Assembly: GCA_045399315.1 (NCBI GenBank)
Contig: DAYVGO010000002.1
Coordinates: 1-64,000 of the forward strand
Direction: 5' to 3'
DNA: 64,000 nt
Origin: Arsenophonus sp045399315
GTDB taxonomy: Bacteria; Pseudomonadota; Gammaproteobacteria; Enterobacterales; Enterobacteriaceae
Positions 17,527 through 26,913 of this stretch are shown piece after piece. The position numbers were made by a program, and so were the translations under genes. How positions within the stretch are numbered: position 1 is the stretch's first letter; every line of letters begins with the position of its first letter. The notes beneath the pieces are model-generated. The model ran no database searches. It was given only the letters and a program-made list of their open reading frames with translations, and was not told the origin of the DNA.

Positions 17527-18765
17527 TTAAATCGGTAAAATGGTTTGTTGCTGCCTCCAGTCAGTTAATGTCTGGATGCGTTGACGAGTAAGTTCATCCC
17601 TAATGGTGCTACCTTTAATACCTTGTTCAATAAGATTTTTGGTTGACACTTGTTGTACTGTCTTAAATGCTTCAATAAGAAATTTGCTTTGTGGATAGGC
17701 GATATGTTCTTGTCCTAGCCAACCACGGGCATCTGCTTCACAGGCAATGGCAAATTGATCGATACGCTTCGGTTTTCGCCAGCTATCTAATTGATTAAAC
17801 AGGTTAATTACAGTTTCAGGTGCTAATTGATTAATATGGTGAATTTGTTGATGAAAGCGGGCAACTAATTTAGCTAACTCTTTCATTTTATTAGGAATAC
17901 GTAGTCGATTACACATAGCCTCAATCAAGGGAATAGCCTTGCTAGCATGCTCATCGTAATCGGGCCATTGTTCAGGTGGGGTGGGGGTTTTACCAAGATC
18001 ATGGCAAAGAGCAGCAAAGCGGGTAGCAACATCTTCAGTTAATGATGCCGCCATTTTTAAGCTTAATAGCGTGTGTGTTCCAATATCAACTTTAGCATGT
18101 AATTCTGCTGATGCTGGTATGTCAACTAGTTGATTAATTTCGGGAAAAAGAATAGCTAGCGCACCACAATCATACAAGACGCGAAAATAGCAATCGGGCG
18201 AAGCCGATTGTAGTGCTTTTTCCGTTTCCGCCCATACTCTTTCTGCACTAAGTGTATTAAGCTCATGATTATCAACCATTTTTTTCATTAATAATTTTGT
18301 TTCATTGGCAATGGTAAATTTTTGCTTAGCTAGTCGAGCAGCAAAACGCGCCACTCTAAGTATTCGTAAAGGATCTTCGGTAAAAGCTTCAGAGACGTGC
18401 CTTAATAAGCGGTTTTTTATATCTTGTTCACCATGGTAGGGGTCAATAAGTTGACCATCTGCAGTTTGAGCAATGGCGTTAATAGTCAGATCCCTGCGTA
18501 ACAGATCATCTTCTATGGTGACATCTGGTGCGGCATAACAAGAAAAACCGGTATAACCTATACCCGTTTTGTGTTCGGTACGGGCAAGAGCATATTCTTC
18601 ATGTGTTTTAGGATGGAGAAAAACGGGAAAATCTTTACCTACTTGTTGAAAACCTAATTTAATCAGATCATTAGGGGTAGCACCGATCACAACCCAGTCA
18701 CGATCAGATACTGGTGATCCTAATAGCTGGTCTCTTACCGCACCACCAACAAGATAAATCTGCAT
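17527..18765 (-). CDS. cca: Multifunctional CCA tRNA nucleotidyltransferase
   Basis: Cca adds or repairs the CCA end of tRNAs. The 412-residue protein opens MQIYLVGGAVRDQLLGSPVS with Asp21 and Asp23 as metal ligands, followed by RRDLTINAIA and RILRVARFAAR typical of class II enzymes. The HD domain with ALCHDLGK near residue 255 gives the phosphatase and phosphodiesterase activities of the enterobacterial form, so the gene is full length. It is followed upstream by ygiM, ten bases away, probably in one transcript. Confidence 0.97.
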   Translation of the reverse strand: MQIYLVGGAVRDQLLGSPVSDRDWVVIGATPNDLIKLGFQQVGKDFPVFLHPKTHEEYALARTEHKTGIGYTGFSCYAAPDVTIEDDLLRRDLTINAIAQTADGQLIDPYHGEQDIKNRLLRHVSEAFTEDPLRILRVARFAARLAKQKFTIANETKLLMKKMVDNHELNTLSAERVWAETEKALQSASPDCYFRVLYDCGALAILFPEINQLVDIPASAELHAKVDIGTHTLLSLKMAASLTEDVATRFAALCHDLGKTPTPPEQWPDYDEHASKAIPLIEAMCNRLRIPNKMKELAKLVARFHQQIHHINQLAPETVINLFNQLDSWRKPKRIDQFAIACEADARGWLGQEHIAYPQSKFLIEAFKTVQQVSTKNLIEQGIKGSTIRDELTRQRIQTLTDWRQQQTILPI

Positions 18766-18775
18766 GGTATTTTCT

Positions 18776-19399
18776 TTAATTCATCCAGCGATAATTACGT
18801 TTTTTACGGCGTGGGATAATATGTGGTAATAGTAAACCAAAAATTAAACCTGCTCCGGCAACGCCACCACCATACATAAACCACTGTAAAATGAGCTCAC
18901 GACGATTATTATCAAGATTAATTTGAGCAATCTCTAATTTTTTTCCTGAGCGAATTAATTCATTTTTTAGTTTTTTGTTTTCAGCTGTTAGGTCTGCGAT
19001 AATTTGATCACTGGCAGCAACCTTGCTTTGCATCTCTGTTTTTTGATTATTCCAGTTATTATCAATGTTAGTTAATTTTTCAAGTAACTCTTGATTTTCC
19101 TTTTCCAATAAGGGAATACGAGCTTTAACACTCGGTGTTTTACTGAGTTGATTTTTAGGTAACCAGGCGATTCGTCCTTTATAATCACGAACTTGGGAGT
19201 AGCCGGTTTCAGGATCCGTGCTTAATAATTGAACTTGATCACCGCTCTTGAGGCTGCCAATAATGCGGTAGTCAATTCCAGGGCCTTGATGGATGAAAGT
19301 GACGAGTTCATCAGAAACATAAAACGTTTCTTCCGCTTGCGTCGTCATTGACAGGTTAAATCCTATCAATACCAAGATAAATAAAGGAAATTTTCTCAT
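18776..19399 (-). CDS. ygiM: SH3-domain membrane protein YgiM (TIGR04211 family)
   Basis: The ATG at 19399 (MRKFPLFILVLIGFNLSM) gives 207 residues, as in E. coli; an upstream TTG at 19408 is less likely. Parts in order are: signal peptide ending TTQAEE, bacterial SH3 domain (about residues 25-90, with ETGYSQVRDYKGRIAWLP), a coiled coil of about 80 residues, and a C-terminal transmembrane helix (QWFMYGGGVAGAGLIFGLLL) with the basic end RRKKRNYRWMN. The exact function is unknown; the architecture suggests a periplasm-facing scaffold. Confidence 0.9.
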   Translation of the reverse strand: MRKFPLFILVLIGFNLSMTTQAEETFYVSDELVTFIHQGPGIDYRIIGSLKSGDQVQLLSTDPETGYSQVRDYKGRIAWLPKNQLSKTPSVKARIPLLEKENQELLEKLTNIDNNWNNQKTEMQSKVAASDQIIADLTAENKKLKNELIRSGKKLEIAQINLDNNRRELILQWFMYGGGVAGAGLIFGLLLPHIIPRRKKRNYRWMN

Positions 19400-19859
19400 T
19401 GTATTCAACTATCTTCAAACTGTGAAAAAAAAGTGCTATTAGCTGATACTAATGCGTTAAATGTATCGATGCAAATCTAAAAAAGTAAAAGAATAATTCT
19501 TTTACTTGATTTGCCATTATTAATAATATTTTATTTTTTATTATTTTCAGGCAAAAATCATAGAATAAAATTTTATAGCTGGTGATTTTTCTTGTATACG
19601 GTTATTGTTATAGTTTAAATCAATATTAGAATTATCTGTATCTTAGCAAAATGTAGTCTGCTTGGTAATGAAAATGAATCAGTGTTGGGTTGCCGTTTTC
19701 TAAATTATTTATGTTAAACTTATAGCTCTTTTTATTATGAGTCATGCAACTGTCCGTTTTTAATCAACAATATAGTTAATCCAAAATGATAATGTGCTTT
19801 AAGTATGAGCTTGCACAGTATCAATAAAATAGCAACGTTTATCCTTTCTCCTTGCATAA
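19400..19859. promoter_or_regulatory. Divergent region with the eroded start of ygiF
   Basis: This region lies between ygiM and the ygiF relic. The part from about 19780 probably held the ygiF start, but the expected N-terminal EIELKF segment cannot be read. The remainder is AT-rich promoter-type sequence without a gene. Confidence 0.4.
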
Positions 19860-20710
19860 GTTATCAAATATTTATTTTGAAACAATAGATCATTGATTAC
19901 GTCGTTGGGATATGGGATTAAGGATCCGTAGTTGCGATGGTCGTTACGAAATGACGATGAAAACTACCGGCAAGGTTATTGATGGTTTACATCAGTGACC
20001 TGAGTACAATGTGCAAATTAATAAACCTGAACTGAATCTTTTGACATTTCCAAGTGAAATATGGCCAAAAAATACCGATGTTGAGTATTTACAGTCACAG
20101 TTAACAACTTTGTTTTATACTGATTTTTCTCGTGAAAAATGGATTGTTGCCTATCAGGGGAGTAAAATTGAAATTGTATTAGATCAAGGTAGTATCTATG
20201 CAGGTGCCAGAAAAAAACCTATCATGGAAATTGAACTAGAACTGAAAAAGGGCACCTTATTAGAGCTTTTAGCGTTAGCAAAAAAGTTTGTTAACATTGA
20301 AGGGTTACGTGTGGCAAATAAAAGTAGGGCTGAACGAGGCTATGCTCTTGTTGAAAATAGAGAAAATATAGATATTAACCACTTTTTACCGAATTTTAAC
20401 AGGCATAGCCTATTGATTGCCGAGGGATTAAATCAGTTATTAGAGCATTGGCAGCACTATGAAGAGTGTTGGTTAGAAAAGCAGCCACAAGCAAAACAAC
20501 ATGTGGGGCATTTGCTGGTCTTAATACAGCAATTTTTAATCCATTATTCTCATTGGGTACCTCATTTTATTCAAGCACTGCCATTAAAAGAACAAACGGC
20601 ATTATTTAACTGCTGTGGATATTCAACCGGAAGAACTCTGTTATAGTGCTAATTGGTTGCATTACAAACTGGCTTTTACCCAGTGGGTTACGGCTTTGAC
20701 AATATCCTAA
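19860..20710 (+). pseudogene. ygiF: Broken inorganic triphosphatase YgiF (CYTH-CHAD)
   Basis: Homology to the CYTH domain starts at LSNIYFETIDH, is cut by TGA at about 19895, continues DMGLRIR, GRYEMTMKTTGK and GLHQ, has another stop (TGA 19996), and then runs open from PEYNVQINKPELNL through KWIVAYQGSKIEIVLDQGS and the start of the CHAD domain. A frameshift near 20620 moves the last readable piece (LCYSANWLHYKLAFTQWV) to another frame. About 130 C-terminal codons are missing, so the relic ends 13 bases before the glnE start. YgiF hydrolyses inorganic triphosphate in E. coli. Confidence 0.82.
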
Positions 20711-20723
20711 TGAAAGGCATTTT

Positions 20724-23533
20724 ATGAGATTGCTGTTACCAATATTGGTCAAGCAAGATGAATGGGTAGTGGATGACTTTCAGCGTTACCTACCTGAAAT
20801 ATTACCTTTGTCGTCACAAGAAAGAATATTTTTCTCCTTAAGTGTGATTTTGCTTACCAACAGATTAAAAACCATCCTGTCTGGTGGACAGCCACCACAA
20901 ATAGGTGAATGGCAACATTATCATTAATGGTTAACCAAATATCTGACCAATGTTACTCATGAGAACGAATTGAAACGGCTGTTAAGGAAACTTCACTATC
21001 AAATGCTGATTAGAATAGTGTGGCTACAACTATTACATAACGACAGTACGCCACATATATTGCAGCATCTAAGTATGCTGGCAGAAACACTAATTAACGT
21101 AGCGAAGAATTGGTTATATACAACGTGTTGTCAGGGTTGGGGAACAACTTGTAATAATCAAGGGTAGCCACAATCACTATTGATCCTTGCTATGGGCAAG
21201 TTTGGTGGCAGGGAGTTAAATTTTTCATCCGATGTCGATCTTATTTTTGCCTTTCCTGAAAATGGGGTTACCCAAGGGGGATCTGGCTAGATGGAAAATA
21301 GCCAGTTTTTTACGCGATTCGGCCAAAAGTTGATTAACCTACTAGCAGAAAACGATGGATGGTTTTGTCTATCAAGTTGAATATGTGTCTACGTCCGTTT
21401 GGTAGTAACGGGCCATTGGTCTTTAATTTTGCTGCCTTAGAAGATTATTATCAGGAGCAGGGACACGAATGGGAATGTTATGCGATGATTAAAATGCGCA
21501 TAAAATGATAATCCAGTTTACAGTAATCTGTTACAAATATGCTACGCTCTTTTGTTTTTCGTCGTTATATTGATTTTAGTGTCATTCAATCGTTGCGTAA
21601 TATGAAAAATATGGTAGAGCGTGAAGTACGCCGCCATGGGTGGCAGCATAATATTAAACTGGGCGCAGGGGGTATCCGGGAAATAGAGTTTATTGGCTAA
21701 GTTTTTCAGCTGATTCGTGGTGGCCGTGAACCGCGACTGTGGGCACAGGCTTTGTTACCCACATTGATTGCTATTGATGAACTTTCATTGTTGACAACGG
21801 AACAAGTAACACAATTAACGGATAATTATCTATTTTTGCGGCGAGCAGAAAATATATTACAAGCCAAATGATCAACAAAGCCAGACTTTACCTGCGCAGG
21901 CTTTACATCGGGCGCGACTAGCTTAGGCGATAGGTTTGAGGATTGGCAGGCATTTTATCAACAATGACAGTCAGAATGCAACTTGTCCATGGCGTATTTG
22001 TGCAAATTATTGGCCAGGATGATGAGAAAAATAATGAAGATAGCTCGTTAGCATTTTTTGTTCATTTATGGCAACAGATTATGAGTGAAAGGGAGTTAGC
22101 AGTACTATTATCTGAGTTTGATAGTGAAAAAAAACAAATTTTATTAAATAGTTATGGCTATTTTGGCAAGATTTATTGAAACGAAAAATTGGCCTGTGCG
22201 GTTGCGATGTGCTTGATCAATTGATGCCAAAGTTGATAGCTAAAATCTATCATATAGATGATATTGATAGCATTTTACTACGAATTATTCGTTTGCTGCT
22301 TAGTATTGTTAGTAGGACAACTTATTTAGAGTTAAAGTTAATATTAGAACCTGAACAGGTATTCACACATGTTATCTGTCTTTGTGCGGCATCACTGATG
22401 ATTGTTGAGCAATTAGCTTGTCATCCATTACTATTAGATGAATTAATCGATCCCGTTATCATTTTATCAGCCATTACCTATAACTGCTTATCGTGTGAGT
22501 TAAGACAATATTTATTGCGTATTACTGAAGATGATGAGCAGCAGCTTGAAGCATTGCGGCAATTCAAACAAGCACAGCTTTTACGTATTGTGGCAGAAGA
22601 TATTAATGGTATTCTTCCTGTTATGAAAGTGAGTGATCGCTTGACTTATTTGGCAGAAGCCATTATTGATGCAGTAGTAAAACTGGCGTGGAATAAATTA
22701 ACTAAGCGTTATGGTAAGACTGCTCATTTATCTCAACAACCTGTTGATTTAAAAATCTTTTATGTTATTGGCTATGGCAAACTTGGTGGCTTTGAATTAG
22801 GTTATAGTTCCGATTTAGATTTGATTTTTTGTTTGATTGTCCATTGGGAATTGTTACTGATGGGCAACATTCCATTGATGGACGGCAGTTTTATTTACGA
22901 TTGGTTCAGCAAATTCTTCATCTTTTCAGTACGCGAACTTGTTCAGGCCGGCTTTATCAGATGGATGAGTGTTTGCACCCATCAGGTGAATCTGGCATGT
23001 TGGTGAGTACGTTTCACTCATTTGAGGATTATTAGAAAACGCAAGCTTGAACTTGAGAGCATAAAGCTTTAATCCGGGCACGAACGGTTTTTGCCGAACC
23101 GCTGTTAGAACAACACGTTAACCGAATTCGCCGAGAAGTTCTGGCCATACCGAGAGAAGAAAATATTTTGCGTCAGCAGGTGGTTGATATGTGAAAAAAT
23201 GTATCAGTATCAAGTTAATCGGTGTCAGGCATATTTCGATTTAAAAACCGATCCTGGTGGGATTACTGATATTGAATTTATTGTGCAATATTTGGTATTA
23301 CGTTATTGCGCAGACAATATAGCATTATCATTTTGGTCAGATAATGTGCGTATTTTTACCTTGTTAGCTGAATATGCTTTAATGTCAGCAGAGGAAACTC
23401 AACAATTAAAATGTGAGACACATTACATCATTTATCACTACAAGCATTACCTAGTAAAGTGTTAGTCTTTCAGTTTGCACAGCAACATGAAAAGGTTTTG
23501 CTCAGTTGGCAAAAATGGTTTTATGATGGTTAA
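20724..23533 (+). pseudogene. glnE: Broken glutamine synthetase adenylyltransferase/deadenylylase
   Basis: GlnE attaches AMP to or removes it from glutamine synthetase according to nitrogen status. The relic is full length (about 2.8 kb for some 950 codons) but has more than ten stops and shifts. Readable landmarks are MRLLLPILVKQDEWVVDDFQ at the start, LLILAMGKFGGRELNFSSDV near 21180-21240 (first nucleotidyltransferase site), NIKLGAGGIREIEF near 21652, MKVSDRLTYLAEAIIDAVV near 22625, VIGYGKLGGFELGYSSDLDL near 22765 (second site), and DPGGITDIEFIVQYLVLRY near 23252. The end is SWQKWFYDG at 23531. It keeps the ygiF-glnE-hldE order of E. coli. Confidence 0.95.
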
Positions 23534-23642
23534 GTTATAATAGAATTGGTTCGCGGTACTTTTAGCATGATTGATTAGGCTCGGCTATGTTACTATTGGC
23601 AGTAATTTTTATTGCGCTAATTTATTTGTAATTGGAGTATGG

Positions 23643-25070
23643 ATGAAAATCACTCTCCCTGATTTTAAACAGGCTAGTATTTTGGTGATCGGCGATGTTA
23701 TGCTAGATCGTTATTGGTATGGATTAACTAACCGAATTTCGCCTGAAGCGCCCGTTCCGGTTGTTAAAGTGGAAATGAAAGAAGAACGGCCTGGTGGTGG
23801 TGCTAATGTTGCCATGAATATTGCTGCTTTAGGAGCTAAGGTACGTCTGGTTGGGCTTACTGGCATTGATGATGCTGCAGAGGTATTAACCGACAAACTC
23901 AAACAGGCTAATGTATATTGTGATTTTGTCACCTTATCAACTCATCCTACTATTACTAAACTGAGAGTTTTATCGTATAATCAACAACTTATTCGGCTTG
24001 ACTTTGAAGAAGGATTTGATAGTGTCGATATAAATCCGCTATTAGAGCGCATTCAGCAAACTTTACCATATGTTGACGCTCTAGTGCTTTCTGACTATGG
24101 TAAAGGAACTTTAGCGCAAATTTCGCAGATCATTGCCTTGGCAAATGCCGCTCAGGTGCCAGTACTTATTGATCCTAAGGGGAATGATTTTCAACGTTAT
24201 CGTGGTGCGACTTTATTGACGCCGAATATGTCTGAATTTGAAGTGATTGTCGGTAAGTGCGCTAACAATGGTGAAATTGAGCAAAAAGGAATGGATTTAA
24301 TTTATTCACTTGATCTTAAGGCATTATTGATTACTCGTTCAGAACGCGGGATGACACTATTGCAACGTGAAAAACCGCCCTTACATTTATCAACTCAAGC
24401 GCAAGAAGTTTATGATGTCACCGGAGCCGGCGATACGGTTATTGGTGTTTTAGCCACTGCGCTAGCCGCTCGACTCGATTTTCATCAAGCTTGTGTATTA
24501 GCTAATGCTGCCGCTGGCGTAGTGGTTGGTAAATTGGGTACTTCAACGTTGTTACCTATTGAGTTAGAGAATGCCATTCATGGACGGGCTGATGATGGCT
24601 TTGGGGTAATGAATGAAGGGCAATTAAAACAAGTGGTCACTGCTGCTCGTAGCCGTGGTGAGAAGATAGTGATGACCAATGGCTGCTTTGATATCCTACA
24701 TGCCGGGCATGTTATTTATTTAGCTAATGCGCGTAAGCTAGGTGATCGGTTGATTGTTGCCATCAATAGTGATGCTTCAACAAAGCGGTTGAAAGGTGAT
24801 GATCGTCCTATTAATCCATTAGCTCAACGTATGACAGTGTTAGACGCGCTAGGTTCGGTAGATTGGGTCGTCTCGTTTGAAGAGGATACGCCACAGCGCT
24901 TGATCAGTGAAATTTTACCTGATGTATTAGTTAAAGGTGGAGACTATAAACCGGATGAGATAGCGGGTAGCCAAGAGGTTTTGGCGGCAGGAGGTGAAGT
25001 TAAGGTGCTTAATTTTGAACCAGGACTGTCTACCAGCAATATTATTAATGCCATCATGAAAAATAATTAA
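23643..25070 (+). CDS. hldE: Bifunctional ADP-heptose synthesis enzyme HldE
   Basis: HldE phosphorylates heptose 7-phosphate and later adenylates heptose 1-phosphate for the LPS inner core. ATG 23643 (MKITLPDFKQASILVIGD) is preceded by GGAG and gives 475 residues, against 477 in E. coli. The N-terminal ribokinase-type domain has EERPGGGANVAMN and DVTGAGDTVIGVL; the C-terminal nucleotidyltransferase domain has MTNGCFDILHAGHVIYLANA. It is intact although the genes just upstream in the same operon (ygiF, glnE) are ruined, indicating that heptose-containing LPS is kept. Confidence 0.98.
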   Translation: MKITLPDFKQASILVIGDVMLDRYWYGLTNRISPEAPVPVVKVEMKEERPGGGANVAMNIAALGAKVRLVGLTGIDDAAEVLTDKLKQANVYCDFVTLSTHPTITKLRVLSYNQQLIRLDFEEGFDSVDINPLLERIQQTLPYVDALVLSDYGKGTLAQISQIIALANAAQVPVLIDPKGNDFQRYRGATLLTPNMSEFEVIVGKCANNGEIEQKGMDLIYSLDLKALLITRSERGMTLLQREKPPLHLSTQAQEVYDVTGAGDTVIGVLATALAARLDFHQACVLANAAAGVVVGKLGTSTLLPIELENAIHGRADDGFGVMNEGQLKQVVTAARSRGEKIVMTNGCFDILHAGHVIYLANARKLGDRLIVAINSDASTKRLKGDDRPINPLAQRMTVLDALGSVDWVVSFEEDTPQRLISEILPDVLVKGGDYKPDEIAGSQEVLAAGGEVKVLNFEPGLSTSNIINAIMKNN

Positions 25071-25092
25071 TATTTTGTCAACAGAAAATAGC

Positions 25093-25120
25093 AATGCCAC
25101 GAAAGTAATATCGTGGCATT
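25093..25120. terminator. Bidirectional terminator between hldE and ubiK
   Basis: AATGCCACGA (25093-25102) pairs with 25111-25120 around an 8-base loop; the plus strand continues TTGTTATTTG and the minus strand has GCTATTTTCTG. It sits between convergent genes. Confidence 0.8.
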
Positions 25121-25123
25121 TTG

Positions 25124-25390
25124 TTATTTGCCTTTGTTTTTACTTGTTAGCCGTTTATTTTCTAATTGTTTGATCCGTTTTTCCATTTGCATAATTTTTT
25201 CACGAGTGCGTAGTAAAACTTGCGTTTGAATATCAAACTCTTCACGTGAAACCAAATCAAGTTTGCCTAATTGGGACTGTAGCGTTGCACGTAGCTTTTT
25301 ATCAAGATCTTGACCTAAGTCACGTATTCCTTGCGGTAAGCTATCTTTGATCTGGCGGACAATTTGTTCAATTTTTTTCGCGTCAAGCAT
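25124..25390 (-). CDS. ubiK: Ubiquinone biosynthesis accessory factor UbiK
   Basis: The 88-residue protein (MLDAKKIEQIVRQIKDSLPQ) belongs to the BMFP family, with an amphipathic N-terminal region and a C-terminal coiled coil (REKIMQMEKRIKQLENKRL) that forms trimers. In E. coli, UbiK (formerly YqiC) binds UbiJ and supports aerobic ubiquinone synthesis. It occupies the same place downstream of hldE and near ribB. Confidence 0.93.
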   Translation of the reverse strand: MLDAKKIEQIVRQIKDSLPQGIRDLGQDLDKKLRATLQSQLGKLDLVSREEFDIQTQVLLRTREKIMQMEKRIKQLENKRLTSKNKGK

Positions 25391-25631
25391 TACAATATCC
25401 TTTTAGGTTACAAATCATAATGTATCGGTTATTAATAGCAGATCTTAAAATAATCAGCTTACTTTGACAAAATTTTTTAATAAATCTGATGATAAGAATG
25501 GGGCATAATTTAGCTAAAATAACCATTTCTTACAAAATTGACTGACTAATATAAATAATAATGTTATCTGACTAAGATATTTTGTTGTTGTCGATTGCTA
25601 CAGAATTATATTCACGATATAGTTTGGCCGT
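25391..25631. promoter_or_regulatory. Divergent promoter region of ubiK and ribB
   Basis: The region holds AAGGATATTGTA before ubiK on the minus strand and the ribB promoter before the FMN aptamer on the plus strand. No gene is visible. Confidence 0.4.
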
Positions 25632-25796
25632 TTATCTCAGGGCGGGGTGAAATTCCCCACTGGCGCGGTGATATTTATTCTGCTAGTAGAATAACAAAGT
25701 CCGCGAGCGGTCCATTATTGTAATTTACGATGGAAGTCAGCAGATCCAGTGAGATAGTGGAACCGACGGTTATAGTCCGGATGGGAGAGAATAACA
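25632..25796 (+). promoter_or_regulatory. FMN riboswitch (RFN element)
   Basis: The conserved blocks are in order: AGGGCGGGGTGAAATTCCCC, ACTGGCGCGGTGA, AGTCCGCGAGCG, CAGCAGATCCAGTGAGA, GGAACCGACGGTTATAGTCC and GGATGGGAGAGAATAA, closing the P1 helix with TTATCTC. It binds FMN and turns down ribB when flavin is plentiful. A terminator follows at 25814-25838. Confidence 0.97.
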
Positions 25797-25813
25797 ATAT
25801 CTGTAGTTTTGAG

Positions 25814-25838
25814 ACCTGTCGATTAAGTACGGGTTTTT
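25814..25838 (+). terminator. Intrinsic terminator in the ribB leader
   Basis: ACCTGT (25814-25819) pairs with ACGGGT (25829-25834), with one G-U pair, and is followed by a T-run. It is placed between the FMN aptamer and ribB, so it is the likely off-state stem of the riboswitch. Confidence 0.7.
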
Positions 25839-25914
25839 AATATACTGGTTTGATTTTATACTCCTAAGCTTGCCCTGATTCTGGTAATTTAGTATTTATT
25901 GATGAGGTCTTACC

Positions 25915-26550
25915 ATGAATCAGATGTCACTTTCCGCATATGGCAATCCTATTGAACGTATAGAGCGTGCTCTTGAGGCATTGCGTCAAGGTAAAGGTGT
26001 TATGGTGCTCGACGACGAAGGCCGTGAAAACGAGGGTGATATTGTTTTTGCCGCTGAAACCATGACAGTTGAACAAATGGCATTAACTATCCGCCATGGT
26101 AGTGGCATTGTTTGTCTTTGTATCACGGAAGAACGGCGTAAGCAGCTAGAATTAGCGATGATGGTGGAAGAAAATTCCAGTCAGTTTCAAACCGCATTCA
26201 CTGTTACTATCGAAGCTTCAGAAGGCGTTACAACGGGTGTTTCCGCTAGTGATCGTATAATGACTATCCGCAAAGCCATTGCTAATAATGCCAAGCCAAC
26301 TGACCTTAATCGACCGGGACATGTTTTTCCGTTAAGAGCGCAAGAGGGTGGTGTATTGAAACGTCGTGGTCATACCGAAGCTACCATTGATTTGGTGACC
26401 TTAGCAGGTTTTAAGCCGGCGGGTGTTTTATGTGAGTTGACAAATGACGATGGCACTATGGCGCGTATGCCAGAAGTCCTTATATTTGCTAAGCGATACG
26501 ATATGCCAGTAATAACTATTGAAGATCTGGTAACCTACCGTCAGCAATAA
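25915..26550 (+). CDS. ribB: 3,4-dihydroxy-2-butanone 4-phosphate synthase
   Basis: RibB converts ribulose 5-phosphate to the four-carbon riboflavin precursor. The 211-residue protein shows MVLDDEGRENEGDIVFAAE with the acidic active-site loop, the catalytic region TGVSASDRIMTIRKAI and RPGHVFPLRAQEGGVLKRRG, and the end GVLCELTNDDGTMARMPE. Length matches the monofunctional enterobacterial enzyme (217). The FMN riboswitch in its leader implies feedback by flavin. Confidence 0.98.
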   Translation: MNQMSLSAYGNPIERIERALEALRQGKGVMVLDDEGRENEGDIVFAAETMTVEQMALTIRHGSGIVCLCITEERRKQLELAMMVEENSSQFQTAFTVTIEASEGVTTGVSASDRIMTIRKAIANNAKPTDLNRPGHVFPLRAQEGGVLKRRGHTEATIDLVTLAGFKPAGVLCELTNDDGTMARMPEVLIFAKRYDMPVITIEDLVTYRQQ

Positions 26551-26866
26551 AGCAAAAAGGCTAGTTCGCATGCTGAATAAGCCATTTTAAGTTTTGAATT
26601 TTTTCTTACCTAAGTTTTAGGCTAAAACTCCAATTGCCATACTAGAAAGTGGCTAGTAAATACTGCCATATTAGAAAGGTATGGTTAGAGAGAATATATG
26701 GCAATTGGTTAAGTAAAAGATAATAAGTAAATTTGTTTTGCCGTTCAAGAGAGGATTTGTATTGTCCATCTGAAGCTAATCAGCCAAAAAATAGTTTGTA
26801 ATTAATTAGTCGGTAGTGCAATTTTATTTATTATTTTTCAACCCGATTAGTCATCATACTAAAACG
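26551..26866. other. Spacer between ribB and ygiC with a structured repeat
   Basis: No gene is visible. The notable item is the nested inverted repeat at 26630-26708, listed separately. The rest is AT-rich. Confidence 0.45.
26630..26708. repeat. Nested inverted repeat with 12-bp ends
   Basis: CCAATTGCCATA (26630-26641) and its exact complement TATGGCAATTGG (26697-26708) enclose two near-copies of CCATAYTAGAAAG and smaller hairpins (CTAG..CTAG and CCATA..TATGG). It could fold as a branched RNA or be the relic of a miniature repeat element. There is no ORF inside. Confidence 0.6.
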
Positions 26867-26898
26867 ACAAGATAATGATTAACTTATCATTATCTTGT
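26867..26898 (-). terminator. Terminator downstream of ygiC
   Basis: A perfect 13-bp stem ACAAGATAATGAT (26867-26879) with 26886-26898 and a 6-base loop lies 16 bases past the ygiC stop; the minus strand continues CGTTTTAG. Confidence 0.75.
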
Positions 26899-26913
26899 GC
26901 TGATGTTACCGGG

